Positions 35,258 through 47,600 of a stretch of 64,000 nucleotides of DNA are shown in pieces (the stretch's first letter is position 1; every line of letters starts with the position of its first letter). The DNA comes from Crambe crambe. Lineage: Eukaryota; Porifera; Demospongiae; Poecilosclerida; Crambeidae. The position numbers were made by a program, and so were the translations under genes. The DNA lies in NCBI GenBank assembly GCA_963924555.1, contig OZ004581.1:4806338-4870337 (forward strand), given 5' to 3'. The notes beneath the pieces are model-generated. The model made no database searches. It was given only the letters and a program-made list of their open reading frames with translations, and was not told where the DNA came from.

Positions 35258-38200
35258 TCACAGCTTTTGAGAAGCTTTCCTTTCTTTATTCAATTTTGAT
35301 TTGCTTTGATGGGGAATGCCTTCCTTATTGTCGAGACTTGTCTTATCTTTAGACTCTTCTTCCATATTGTCATACACGTTTTCATTTTCAAAGATGAGAT
35401 CACCTGCACTATCACCTTCAGCAGCAACTTCATCTAACTCAATAGGATTCTCAATAGGATTACTGAAACCTTTATTATTCATGAACGTATCATCCAGTTT
35501 CTTTTGTTTCTCAAACCTATCACTCACAGCAATCATAGCAGTCACTTTGTTGCATTTTTCAGTGGTATTCAGTGAAATCTTGGTGGGTTTAGTCTTGCCT
35601 TTACAGATAAGCACATTCATCCATGATTTCCATTCATTTTGAGCATCTTCTAGTCGCAAACAATACATCAGAAATAGATAAAGTCCATGAAAAGCTGTGA
35701 TAATGATAAAGATGGCCTGCAATATTGTCACTGCAACTCGATTCCTTAGGCCTTCAGTAGCAGCTAGACCAACTCCCCATCCCATGCCAAATAAAGTACA
35801 CAGAGTAACAGCTATGATTGAATGCCTTTTCACTCTCATCCACTTAGATTTGACTTGATCTTGAGCCTTAAATTCTTTATTCTTGCAGATTAGGGAGAAC
35901 AGAATGAGAATAAACATTATCCAGACAAAAATGTAGATCAATACGAATGGTGCCACCAGACTGATGTAGAAGGGAAGGTTAAATGGACGACAGCTGCATT
36001 TTAAAATTATGTAAACTATAAAATTAACAAATTAGCTGAATAAGTTTTACCCACAAGGACCCCATCCTCAAGAATATTTTCCCTAGCTATACTCATAATT
36101 ATGACAAGCAATCTACAGAATAGCCAGAAAGTGGGCGTGGCACAGCTCCTACGTAAATCAGCCACAACTGATATTATAGTCTCAATGTAGCCCCCCCTCC
36201 CCCGTGAAGCTGGCTCTGGAGAAGATTTGATGAGACAGTGTAAATTAATTGGGGTCCATATTAACATTTAAAGTGTAGTAACTTGTACAATCGTATCCTT
36301 TTAGTGACTGCAACCTAAGCTTTGTAAGTTAGTACCGCAAAGTTAATGACTATTATAGCATAGCTATAATTATATAAGACTTGTATTATATCTGAAGCAC
36401 TACTAGCCCACCATCATAAACACAGTGCCTCCATCCTGTGAACTTTGATTTCAGGTATAAAGTGCTCCCATTTGTACCAGTATTTTCAGCCATTTAAAAA
36501 GTAATGCTAAGAATGTGTATAGCTCGTAAGTTTACCTAAATTTCAGTATTGTTGTATTTTTTGGTCAAATTTCAGTAAAAATACTGTATGGTTGGAAACT
36601 CTGTAATCATTATGCATTTGGGCTGCCCTGGAAGCATGAACTATTGAAATGTATTAGTTATGTCTCTGATTTGTGTCTCTGTGAGAAGCATGCTGATTTC
36701 TGAGAGAGTGAATGGTACCAAAATAAATAACAAAGGTTTGCATGGATTAACCAAAATAAATAACAAAGGTTTGCATGGATTAACTACACTGGAAGTTGTT
36801 TTCAGGGCTTGATTTACATATTATGGTCAGCTCTATATATAGAGAGAATTCAAGCACCATTCTTATGTACTTACAATTTATCACTGCGGTAGTTCATCCA
36901 ATTAGGACTGAAGCTCACTACAACTATGAGAACAGGTAAACCTGGAGGGATGGAACACACATCGGAGTATAATTGGGGTGAGTGCTGTAAGTCCTACGTT
37001 AGGAAGTCTTCCTTATTTCAATGACAACCATTGGGTAAATGAAACATGCATGCTAACTAGGAATAACAGAAACAGATTGATAAGAATTTAATTTAATCAT
37101 AAAGTACATGCCATGCAAAAGACAATAAGGACTTCATTTGAAGGGAAACAGTGATGGGTCCTCTTGCATCTTTATGTACTTACTCCATGATATGATGGCA
37201 GCTTTCAGGGCATATCTGTATTTCAATACAGAAGGTATGCCAATCACTATCACCAGATGCAGGTAGAGGTGCAACGATTCAGCAGCCATCAACAAGAAAG
37301 TAACCAGCATGAAGTAATGGATAACAGCTCCAAAGAACGAGCAAACTCTAGCATCTTTTGTAAATCTCTCACTGAATATGAATGTGATATAGATCCCAAG
37401 CAAGCCAAAGCAGAGATTCATCAGAAGAGGTGTGTTCTTTGAATGACGAAGCTTTTGGGAGATGAGGTAGGTGAGTATGGTGAGCAGGAGACACACAATT
37501 GAGATTACAACTCCAATGTAAGAGACTGTTGACAAAACATAGGTAAGAGCAGCAGGAGGAGGTGGTGAATCAAATTGAGGACTCACATCCTGCATAATAA
37601 TGGATACTGCATAATAGCATGTATGTATGGTAGAAAATTTAGTATGTGAATATGGCTATAGTTGTAATTTGACTGGAAATCTGCTTCTTTTTCATGTAAA
37701 TGCTCACAGTTAGGTGTGTGTGTGCATATGACACTATCAGTCTGAGTATCATTTTAGTGAAGTTTGTGATTGATGCTAAAATCTGACAATAACGCTCTGA
37801 AAAAATTGATCATGTTAGAGATCTTTTGAAGGAAAGGGAGTTCACTTTTATCAAGGTAAGAGGTAGCTAGCTAAAGATTTTCATATTGTGTGCATGTGCC
37901 TAATAAAATAAGTTGGTCAAGAGGCTTTTTACATAGAGAACCAAGTAATATAAATTGTCATTATCTCGTATTGTCCAACATCGAATTCACAAAATAATTA
38001 GTCAATACTTGCACTATAGCTATTGACTATTATAGTACTGTACATAACTACTATAAGGCATGCATTCACTGGATGTGATTGCCTCCGACTCTGGCCTATA
38101 ATGTTACAGTGTACAAGTTTTTGTTCCATTGTGGACTATTTGCAATGGCGTTTCATGGAAATGCCTGAATTTCTGTATATGAAAAGATTGATGTCATAGC

Positions 38201-41200
38201 TGTTTATGACACATTTTCAGCTTTAAGTGCCAGTGATTACCCTTAAGTTCTTAGGTCTGGTAGGCTGCTAGGCTTATCTAAGTGCTTCATGGTAAGTATT
38301 ACAGGTGAGCATTATACCTTCCTACAGTCACCTGGCTGGAACCAACAGTAGAATCCACTTACCGTATTTCCTTGAATAATAGCCCGGGCGTTTATTTCTT
38401 ACAGAGAATTCTCATACCCAGCTACAAAACGAGGCAGGCTTCTATATAAGGCTGGCGTCTATTAAATTAATGTACTGCGGGCCGGCGCGGGGCATATGCA
38501 CAAGGTGGCGTGTGCATTATTAATGGCGAGTCGAGCGTTATCCGAGGATATAGTTAGTATTGCTGCATCATACGTAGCTGAAAGTAGGTTCATTAACTGA
38601 TCTTACTTGCTTCTTAGACTTTTATCTGTCATTTCTACAGCTTTGATTTTGGTTATGCTACTGTAGCAAGATCTTTTCGACACAAACTTAGCAGCTGCTT
38701 CATGCACGCATGCGCGCACGGTTTGCAGCTATTAAGCTTTGAACTTTGACCAGGCGTTAATTCGAGGCCGGCGTGTATTTCTTATGTTGCTTGAAGTTTC
38801 CCGGCGATTATATGGGGCAGGCGTTTATTCAAGGAGGGCTATTATTCAAGGAAATACGGTATATATATAGTGTACTTATTGCACACTCCTTTGTTGAATA
38901 TCAGATTTATTACTACCCTTGGTTGGGCATATTTCACTCAGCCTACGGCCTCGTGAAATATTCCTACCGCGGGTAGTAATAAATTATGATATTCAACAAA
39001 GGAGTGTGCATTTAATTATTATTGGTGCTTTGCTATACTTGAACATACCAATAAGATAGCAAAATTAGTGAGATGGTCACATTCACAGGTCACCTTTTCA
39101 TCAATTTCCATAGCGACTCTACAACCCATACCTGACCAGTCACCAAATCCACCTGAAAAAAAGAATACGTATACCTGCATGGATTTATAACTACAATGAG
39201 TATCTTACCATCAGCTGATGGATCCCAGAAGTTGCATGATGTATTTGTCCCATTTTCAACTACAGGCCCTTTGGTAAAGTTTATTCTGATAGGATCTTGA
39301 AGTCCTTTTACAGAGTTATTGCCAATGGAGGCAGATATGATAATCCCGCCAACTGTAAAGTTGCTTTCATTACGTCGTACAAAAAGAGTCTCCTTCAAGA
39401 ATACTGTATTAGAAATCCTCACAGTCAAGTTTGTTCCAATCTGATCAAAAATATTCTCAGGAATATTAATGGAGTTTGAAGAATCTGAATTCCCATCATA
39501 ACCATATGAGTCTTGGCTATCACTTAAGCCAAGTGTCTGATCTAGGTTGACACCGAAGGTTTGCCCACTAAATTCACTTTGTTCCACTCTTCTCACAGCA
39601 AGAAGAAACAAGGAGAGAGGAATAGCAGTAGTGGTTTGATTCTCAGGGATTGGAATATTCATGGCAACAGCACCAATCACTTTCAAAAGCCTGCAAGATA
39701 AGCGAATACAGTCTAACTAGATAGCAAGGTACAATGTAATATTGACCTTGCAGATGCTCGAGTTTCCCCTTGGCTCTTTCGAAGCTGATCTGGGTCAACA
39801 TTGATCAAATTATCCACAACTCCAAGTACACCTTCAGATACCTATTTTTAAGGTTCAGTTTAAGTATTAGAGTAGGTTGAGCTCTAGCTACAATCTACAA
39901 TAATTTGAAAATCAAGCTGCTAATTCTTCACTTCTCATTATAAAATAATACTCTTCTAATACTATTATGTAAGATAACAATTCACATGGGATTTGTTTCT
40001 AGCTATTTCCTCTCATTAATCAGCCAGGGTTTAAGGTACTGGGCTCACAAACCACTGATCCCCCCTTTAGAGATATACTGTATAGCGCGATATTTTTGTG
40101 GGTAAAATTTTCGTGGATTTCGTGGTTTTGAAAAAATAATACACGGAATTTATATGGTTCACACATCAATATTTTGCAAAACCATGACCCACGAAAAAAT
40201 TTTGCTATACAGTATAGGCAATGCACTCAATGGTATAGAGCAAATATCTCTTAATACTGAGACTTGTTAATTAGCTCAGAGTTGGATACTTATCTCCTTA
40301 CATTTCTATCTTGTAGTGCCATAGGATTATTAGCAAGAGATTCTAGCAGTGCTGTGATCAGACTTATTTCAACTGAACCGAGACTTTCTGCATTGTTGGT
40401 GATGCCCTCCAGCTGAGGCAGGGCAGCTTGAGGCTGTATTATTAATGAATATGCAGTAATTACTAGTGTTACTATAGTAGTCAGTAATGTCAAGCAAAGC
40501 CTATCAGCCTAGAAAGCTGGTTTGTATATACTTCCCTCAATTTCTTTATATCCTCTCGCTTTCCCATTTCCTTTACAAGCCAAAAAACAAAAAATTCTTA
40601 GACAAAAGGTCATTGTCTTACATTAGAAATTTGGCACAATAGTCGAGCTGTGCTACTGAGATTGCAAGCCATCTGCAGTGGTTCCTCCCACATTCCTCCT
40701 GAATTGAAATCTCCTCCACACACTCGAACAGCCTCTCTCCTCACTGAGCCAGCAGAGAGATTACCACATGGACAAGGTAGAGTCACTACCTCCCCGATAG
40801 CAGCCTCAGGCCATTGTATGGTGATGCTAATGCCTCCAGGCTCAAGAGATGGGATGATGGTGTCTTCAGCTTCACAACCATCTAGATAGGGATTCATTTC
40901 AATATTACTATATGGCATTTGAAAGCAAGTGAGCAAGTAGCCATTCAGTGGGTGTCACACATGAAAGTCACTATTCTTTGGAACTAGACACATTGATACA
41001 TGTAGCTATGTATGTAAGAGTGTAGACCTTTAGATTATTCGATGAGTCACCTAAAATGTCAACTCACTCTATGATATTGTACATATGTATACTTGCTCGC
41101 TGAATTAACCATAATACCTAGTTAGTTAGTACAATGACTGATTACCTATTATAGCACCTGGAATTGTGAAGTAGTTAATATAGTAATATGTGTGGAGCAA

Positions 41201-41600
41201 TAAAAGTGGAACTATGGTTTATCTATGATTCATGCAGAGAACTAACCAAATCTTTGAATTATGGAAAAGGTGATATTTGCTGCAATTACATTTCCTGAAA
41301 TCTCATTCACAGTGTTCTCAAAGACAGTTTCTAACTGCTGAGTCAGCTCTGGACTTCCTCCACTTGGACTCATAAGTGTGACTATGACAGGGACAGTGAA
41401 GGTATTTGTGTCATTTGAAGAGTTAGTTGGAGTCAATCCTTGAACAGATATGATAGTAGCATTACCAATCACAGACCCTGATAACCCTGCTGACAGCTAA
41501 ATGATAGAGATAATAATAAGTACTATCACATGCAGGTCTGTAAGAAGGGGTAAATTTAGGCTCCAAATGATAAGAGAAACTAGGCCACAAGGAGAAACTA

Positions 41601-41641
<41 letters not shown>

Positions 41642-44600
41642 CACACACACACACACACAGAAGTGAATCTTTATGATTATGCTCAACTCCTTTCTTTTCT
41701 TTTTTTTTCTTGGGGGGGGGGGTGGGGGGGGGGGTAGCTAAACTCTGAATATTCCACTCCATGAACCGTTTTCCACAGTGGTAAAGAACACAAATTTCTT
41801 TCTTCTATCAACTCTTTCTTCAATGTTGGCCTATGGTACACTGTATTATCTCACCTCATTAATGATGTTATTAATCACATTCCGTTGACCCCGTGATTGG
41901 TCCTGTCTCTTCCTCCGCCCAGAAGTTGATGTGGCAGTCTGAACTCTCAATTCACTCATGTACTGTGCTATACCTTTAATGTTGACCACAACATCACGAG
42001 AATCAGCAGTGTTTATGGAATTGGAGGCATTGCAGTGATAACTCCCTCTATCACTCAGATCCACTTCATTTATGAGCAGGAAAGGTAACCTCTCCCCTTC
42101 CAGCAGCTTCCCATTCTTGTACCAGGAGATGTTTGGTTGTGGACTGCCAATCACATCACATGTAAGGTTCACTTTGTTGAATAGTGATGGAAAGTTGTCT
42201 AGCACAGGAGGCTGGGTTATTACAGGCTCCTCTCGACTGTTTACCTCTGAAATAAAAATTTAATTCATATAAGGCCACTATAGGAGAATATCAAATACAG
42301 AATGAAATGAGATGCACTGAAGTGCTAACCCTCAACACACACTGAGTGTTTATTTGCAGATATTTCCAATGAGCAGGAAGTATTAGCTAAATATTATGTA
42401 TAATCATCTACTAAAATTAATTGGCATGTGTATTTCATATCATTGAGGTTCTGACTATAAATATCTCACCACGTGTGTTTTATCAGTTTGTACTTGTATC
42501 CCTTGAGGAAGGCCTGAGCACCAGGCCAAAAAACCGAATGTGAAAAGGATTTTTAGCTAGTAAAGTATATTACTATTTATCAAGTACCTATTTCACAGTT
42601 CCTTCCTCTCCATTTTTCTCTGACACACTCACACAGATAGCTGACCTTGAAATTGAGACACGTCCCACCATTATTACAGGGTTGCTGACTGCAATAATCC
42701 ACTATACCTACATCATCCATTTCCAAAAAAGTGTAATTTATATACATAGCTATTAGCTAGCTACATAACTTGTAGGGGATTCATATTTTATTACTCAACT
42801 TCCAAGTGCATACATATGGGTTGGTGCTTGCGTACTTTCATTGATTTTGAGCATGGACCCCAATGAGATATCCACTCTAGCCTCATTGTTGCCATCCAGT
42901 TGTGCAGTGCATGAATATTCTCCTGCATCTCGAAGTCGGAAGTCATTGATGATTAGAGTGCTGTTATGAGCAGTTAGTACACCTGGACGAAATGTCGAGT
43001 TGACAACTTCCAGCAAAACTGTCAAGCGGCGATTGAGAGCAGGTACAATGAGAGACCCGTTGTGCAGCCAGAGGATTTCGGGTAAGGGGACTCCATCTGC
43101 AATGCATGTGAAGGAAGCTGTGTCTCCTTCAGCAGCTTCCTCTGTACTTGAAGACTCTTCAATGAGGAATGGTTCAACTATGAATATAATAGTGGCATTA
43201 ATAATAAGCATGATTGATATGGACTTAGCTATACCATAGAGAGGAAATTAAAATTTTTTTTTGCAGAAATGAAACATGAGCCGTATGAATACATGCAATG
43301 AGTTAACATTACGTCCATAATTGAATTGTATGCACAATACCAATCATTATTACTACATTCCAAACTGAAATAATTACCCTGAATTCTAAGACCAACTCTT
43401 GCACTGGCACTTCCAACAGAATTTGCAACTGTAATTACAAACTCTCCTGCATCATAAACTATCAATCCTTGCAGAGTCAGACGTTGTCGATCACTTGAGA
43501 GCATAAACTCAGGAAAAGGAGGTCCCTCGATTAAACTTATCATGTTTTGAGAGGAGTAATTCAAGTATTTCCATTGGATTTGAGATGGGACAACAGGTGG
43601 TGATGCTTTGATGATGGAAAATGTAAACAACTGTGAAAACATTTTCCCATCTTTTGATTGCAATCCATTGATTATATTTCCGTCTTGCAGCACAATTTCT
43701 GGTGGAACTATAAAATTATACAATCATAATAATAATCATCAGCAACATGGCCTATTGATACATACAGCTAGAACCTGGACAGATGCTTATCATGTATTGT
43801 TATATGTAACTATAATACCTTAGCAAATAGGAAGCTAGGCTAAATTAAATTCTTAAATAACTTAATCCTCTCCACCTTAACTGTGACTAGATCTGTGATA
43901 GCTAGCTAGCTACCTTGCACTATCAAAGTGAAATTTCTATGATCAAAGACACCGCTGGTCACATCCAGTGAAGTACAGCTGTAGATTCCTTCATCCGTCT
44001 TTTGAATACCACCCAGAGTGTATGTACTTGACTTCATGGATCCGTTGTAAGCTGATTCAGTGATTGACGATGTATTGAGGGTGGTGCTGTCTTTGAGCCA
44101 TGTCAATATCATATCTGGTGATCCTCTGGCTGAGCAGGTTAGAGTCACGGTCTGATTTTCACTTGTTACAGTTGGATTAACAGGTGATTGTATGATGGGA
44201 GAAGTATCTATGATAAAAAATTTTTTATACTTTATGTGACACTATAGTCATGACTCATGAAGAGAAATCTTTGGTTATGTAAGTAATCTAAAATGCCCCA
44301 GTCAGTTTTGCAAGTCATAATAAAAGCATCGCTACGTACAACCGGAAGCTGCCATGTTGGAGGGTGTGTCTAGGAGTACCAAGTACACAGCTTTTTTTCT
44401 CCTGTGTAAATTCAAGTCAGCTTGTTACTAAAGTAGGAATACTTGCACTTGTTGCAGCACAAAAAACAAACAACGAAAAATAACAACAACAACAAAAACA
44501 AACTCAACTAATAACCAGAAGCAGGATCCTCCTGAAATAAATTAATGCAGCAACCCCCCACACTATGACATTGCAGCAACCCCCCACACTACTATATTGC

Positions 44601-47600
44601 AGAAACCCCCCCATACTACATACAACACTGCAGCAACCCCCACACTACGACATTGCAGAAACCCCCACTACGACATTGCATCAACTACATTGCAGCTACA
44701 TTGCAGCTATTTTTATTGGGTAAACTGAGCATGCACTCTCACTCCACAATGCTTAGTGTAATTTTTCGTTGTTAAAATATTTTCTAATGCATGTTACTAT
44801 TGAAAATATTACCACAATTATATTAAAAGCAATCCGAAACATGAATATTGTTCTCAATATTGCCAAACTAGGTATATTCTGCTGTATGCATAGACCCCCC
44901 CCCCCCCCCCCCCCCACTCCCCATTGCAGTAGGTGTGGATTTCTGTAACATTATTGGACTTATCTGCATAATGTACACTGATTCGAGACATTGTACTAGC
45001 TATTTACCAGCTAAAACTAGAGAAAGAATGATCATGCACAGCCTCAAATCCTCAAAGAATAGATGCTCAATAATTGTGAGAAGTTCTGCTAACAATATAA
45101 TGTATGTGCTTTTTGCACTTTCAAACTTGCACTTTTCCCTATAGTGTTGACTTCTTAAGCAACTCACCATAAACGACTACATCAATATTTGTAGTCACAT
45201 TGTGAATGGCTGCAGTTGAGCTATCCATCCTGACCACCATGATGGTATATCTTCCTGTATCCACCCTCTGGACTGCTTCTATGACGTATCGTGTGGAATC
45301 ATCTTGAATAAATCCCTCACTAACTAATACTTCACTGCCATTTGGATGATACCAGTGGATCTCACTTGCATTAACTTCTGGTTGTCCTGACACGTGCACT
45401 TCTAGAGTAACATGGTCTCCAATGTTTACAACCTCTAATTCTTGTGCTGGTACTATGGCAAGAAGAGCTGCAAATTTAAGTTATGACATATGTAATTTTA
45501 TGGTGCACAATACTGTTATTAGTGCTACATGTTAAATCTCTACAGCTCGTTTATAATAAACAACAACAACAACAACACAATTTTCATGCATAAACAAGTG
45601 TACCAAGTCAATTTAATGAAATAGAAGCAAATTATGGTACTCAAATATCATTGAAGCATGTTTGATAAAAGATACAGCTACTACTCTTTTTTTGAAGGCA
45701 ACATTGTCGTAGTTACCCTGTAGTATGCTGGCTTGCAAAAAGCGTAAAGGTTCAGGTTTGACTTGATCAGGTTTTTCCCCCTTCCTTCTCAATTAACTGT
45801 GATGTGTGTGTGCACTGACATGTCACATTAGATGTTCAGCACTGATTGTTCAGTAGTTATCATGTAACCTCATTATTATTATACTTCATTGAAATAGCTA
45901 CAGAGGAAGAGGAGTACAGCATTTTCAAATACAAATAAAATAGAGGCGCTGAGGCTTATCTAAGTGGATTGTAGGTGCTTAATTGGCTTATCTAAGTTAT
46001 CTAAGTACTTTGTGGTAAACATTATATAGCTTCCTACATGCTGACAGTAATATCTGATAGCTAACAAGTTGGTACTTCAGTTGCTGTAAAAGAATCATGC
46101 ACTTTGAGAGACAGGAGTATGTTGCTTCGTTTGCCAATTGAATATGTTACACCAACATACCCTAGTGCTTTGAGTGCATGCTAGATGGGATGCTCCATGG
46201 CCCTTGACCCTAATCATGAAATGTGTGAGTATGTACATACCACCAGTGTGGTTTATTATTTTGGTAACTGGCTAGTTAGCCACATCTGTCATATAAATTA
46301 AGCTTATTAGAAAGGTATTGCCACCATCAGATTCCAGCTAGCCAGCCAGCTATGATAATTACATTCAGAGCTATGTGAAAAATATCATTCTAGGAACTTC
46401 AAGTCTGAGCATAGTTTCATGCTAATAGTTATAGCAATGCACATACAGTGGCCACCCAAGGTTAATTACTCGGGATTCCATGGTCACCAAGCCACTAGGC
46501 AGGCTTGTTATTACTCTGATAATTATAATTATTAGGAAAGAAAGACCTTAGGGATGAGTCCCCAAGTTAATATTGTAACTGATCGATGAATTTGTCATCT
46601 ATACTTCTGGAATTTTGTTTGATAGCTACCTCTAGGTCTTCATACTCTCCCCTTTTCAATTAATAAATAAAAAAATATGTAACACTGATCCAAAATGTAA
46701 ATGAGACTCACCGTTAGTCAAAGTGACTCTGACTGACTCCTTTCTGATTGGGTCTGAGCATGTGTACACTCCCAGATATTGCATATTGATGTCAGTAAAA
46801 GAGATCCTCTTCCCATTGTTGATTTCAATGATGCTGATATCTTTTGCACCTGCTGGAATACTAGACCAGGATAAACTTCCTCCATTTCCCTGTGTGGTAT
46901 TGCAGTCAAGGTAGTAGCTGGTGTCCTGAGCATCCAGGTCAAGGATTACCAAACCATTAGTGGGAGCTACAGTAATTTGATTTTGTACAGATAGTCCTTG
47001 GTATGTTGATAGGGTCACTGCAAAACAAGAAAAAAGTCGATAGACTCATCCTGACAGAAAAAAATTAAGAAATAAACAAAACATAATTATATCCATGCTT
47101 CTTCATGCACCAACAAGAATATTTGCATGCTTGTGATATAGCTTATTATCTAAAACGATCTTTGTTAGTGCTTTTTATTCTGTGAAATAGCTTCTTAATT
47201 ACCTAATTAGTTATAGCTGATAAAACGATCTTTGTTAGTGCTTTTTATCATACTACAAAGCACGAGTATGTAGTTATGGCATGATAACTCAGTCTCTACA
47301 CTATTATAGTATGTCTCCTCTAATGGCTATAGTTCCTTACCAATGCAGTTGTGGTCATCACTGGACAGGATGTGGTGAGGGTAGCAGGAACAGGTTTGAG
47401 CTCCATTAGTGTTTATACAGATTTGTTCACACTGATGAGCATTCTTAGAGCATTCTTGAATATCTACACACCATGTAAAACGCATAGCTGATTATATGAA
47501 AATATATCTACATGTATTAGTTATCGCTCTACTAAAATTGGTGTTAGATGACTGGGAATATAGTATGCAAGAACTCCTAGTAAGTAACTAGTAACCTGAC

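Larger units (their letters stand above)
35258..37589 (-). other. Gene C 7TM domain and cytoplasmic tail
   Basis: First 7TM exon 37589-37184 ([14 protein letters not shown] start), small exon 36941-36875, last exon 35993-35258. The tail is charged and ends KERKASQKL; it is unrelated in detail to the tails of A and B. Confidence 0.86.
39049..42246 (-). other. Gene C Ig6, linker, HRM, GAIN and GPS exons
   Basis: Ig6 42246-41855 ends SGRRKRQDQ (furin-type). Linker 41496-41247. HRM 40881-40622. GAIN 40433-40302 (twelve nucleotides shorter than in the other copies), 39841-39747 and 39690-39209. GPS 39152-39049 has [12 protein letters not shown]. Confidence 0.85.
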
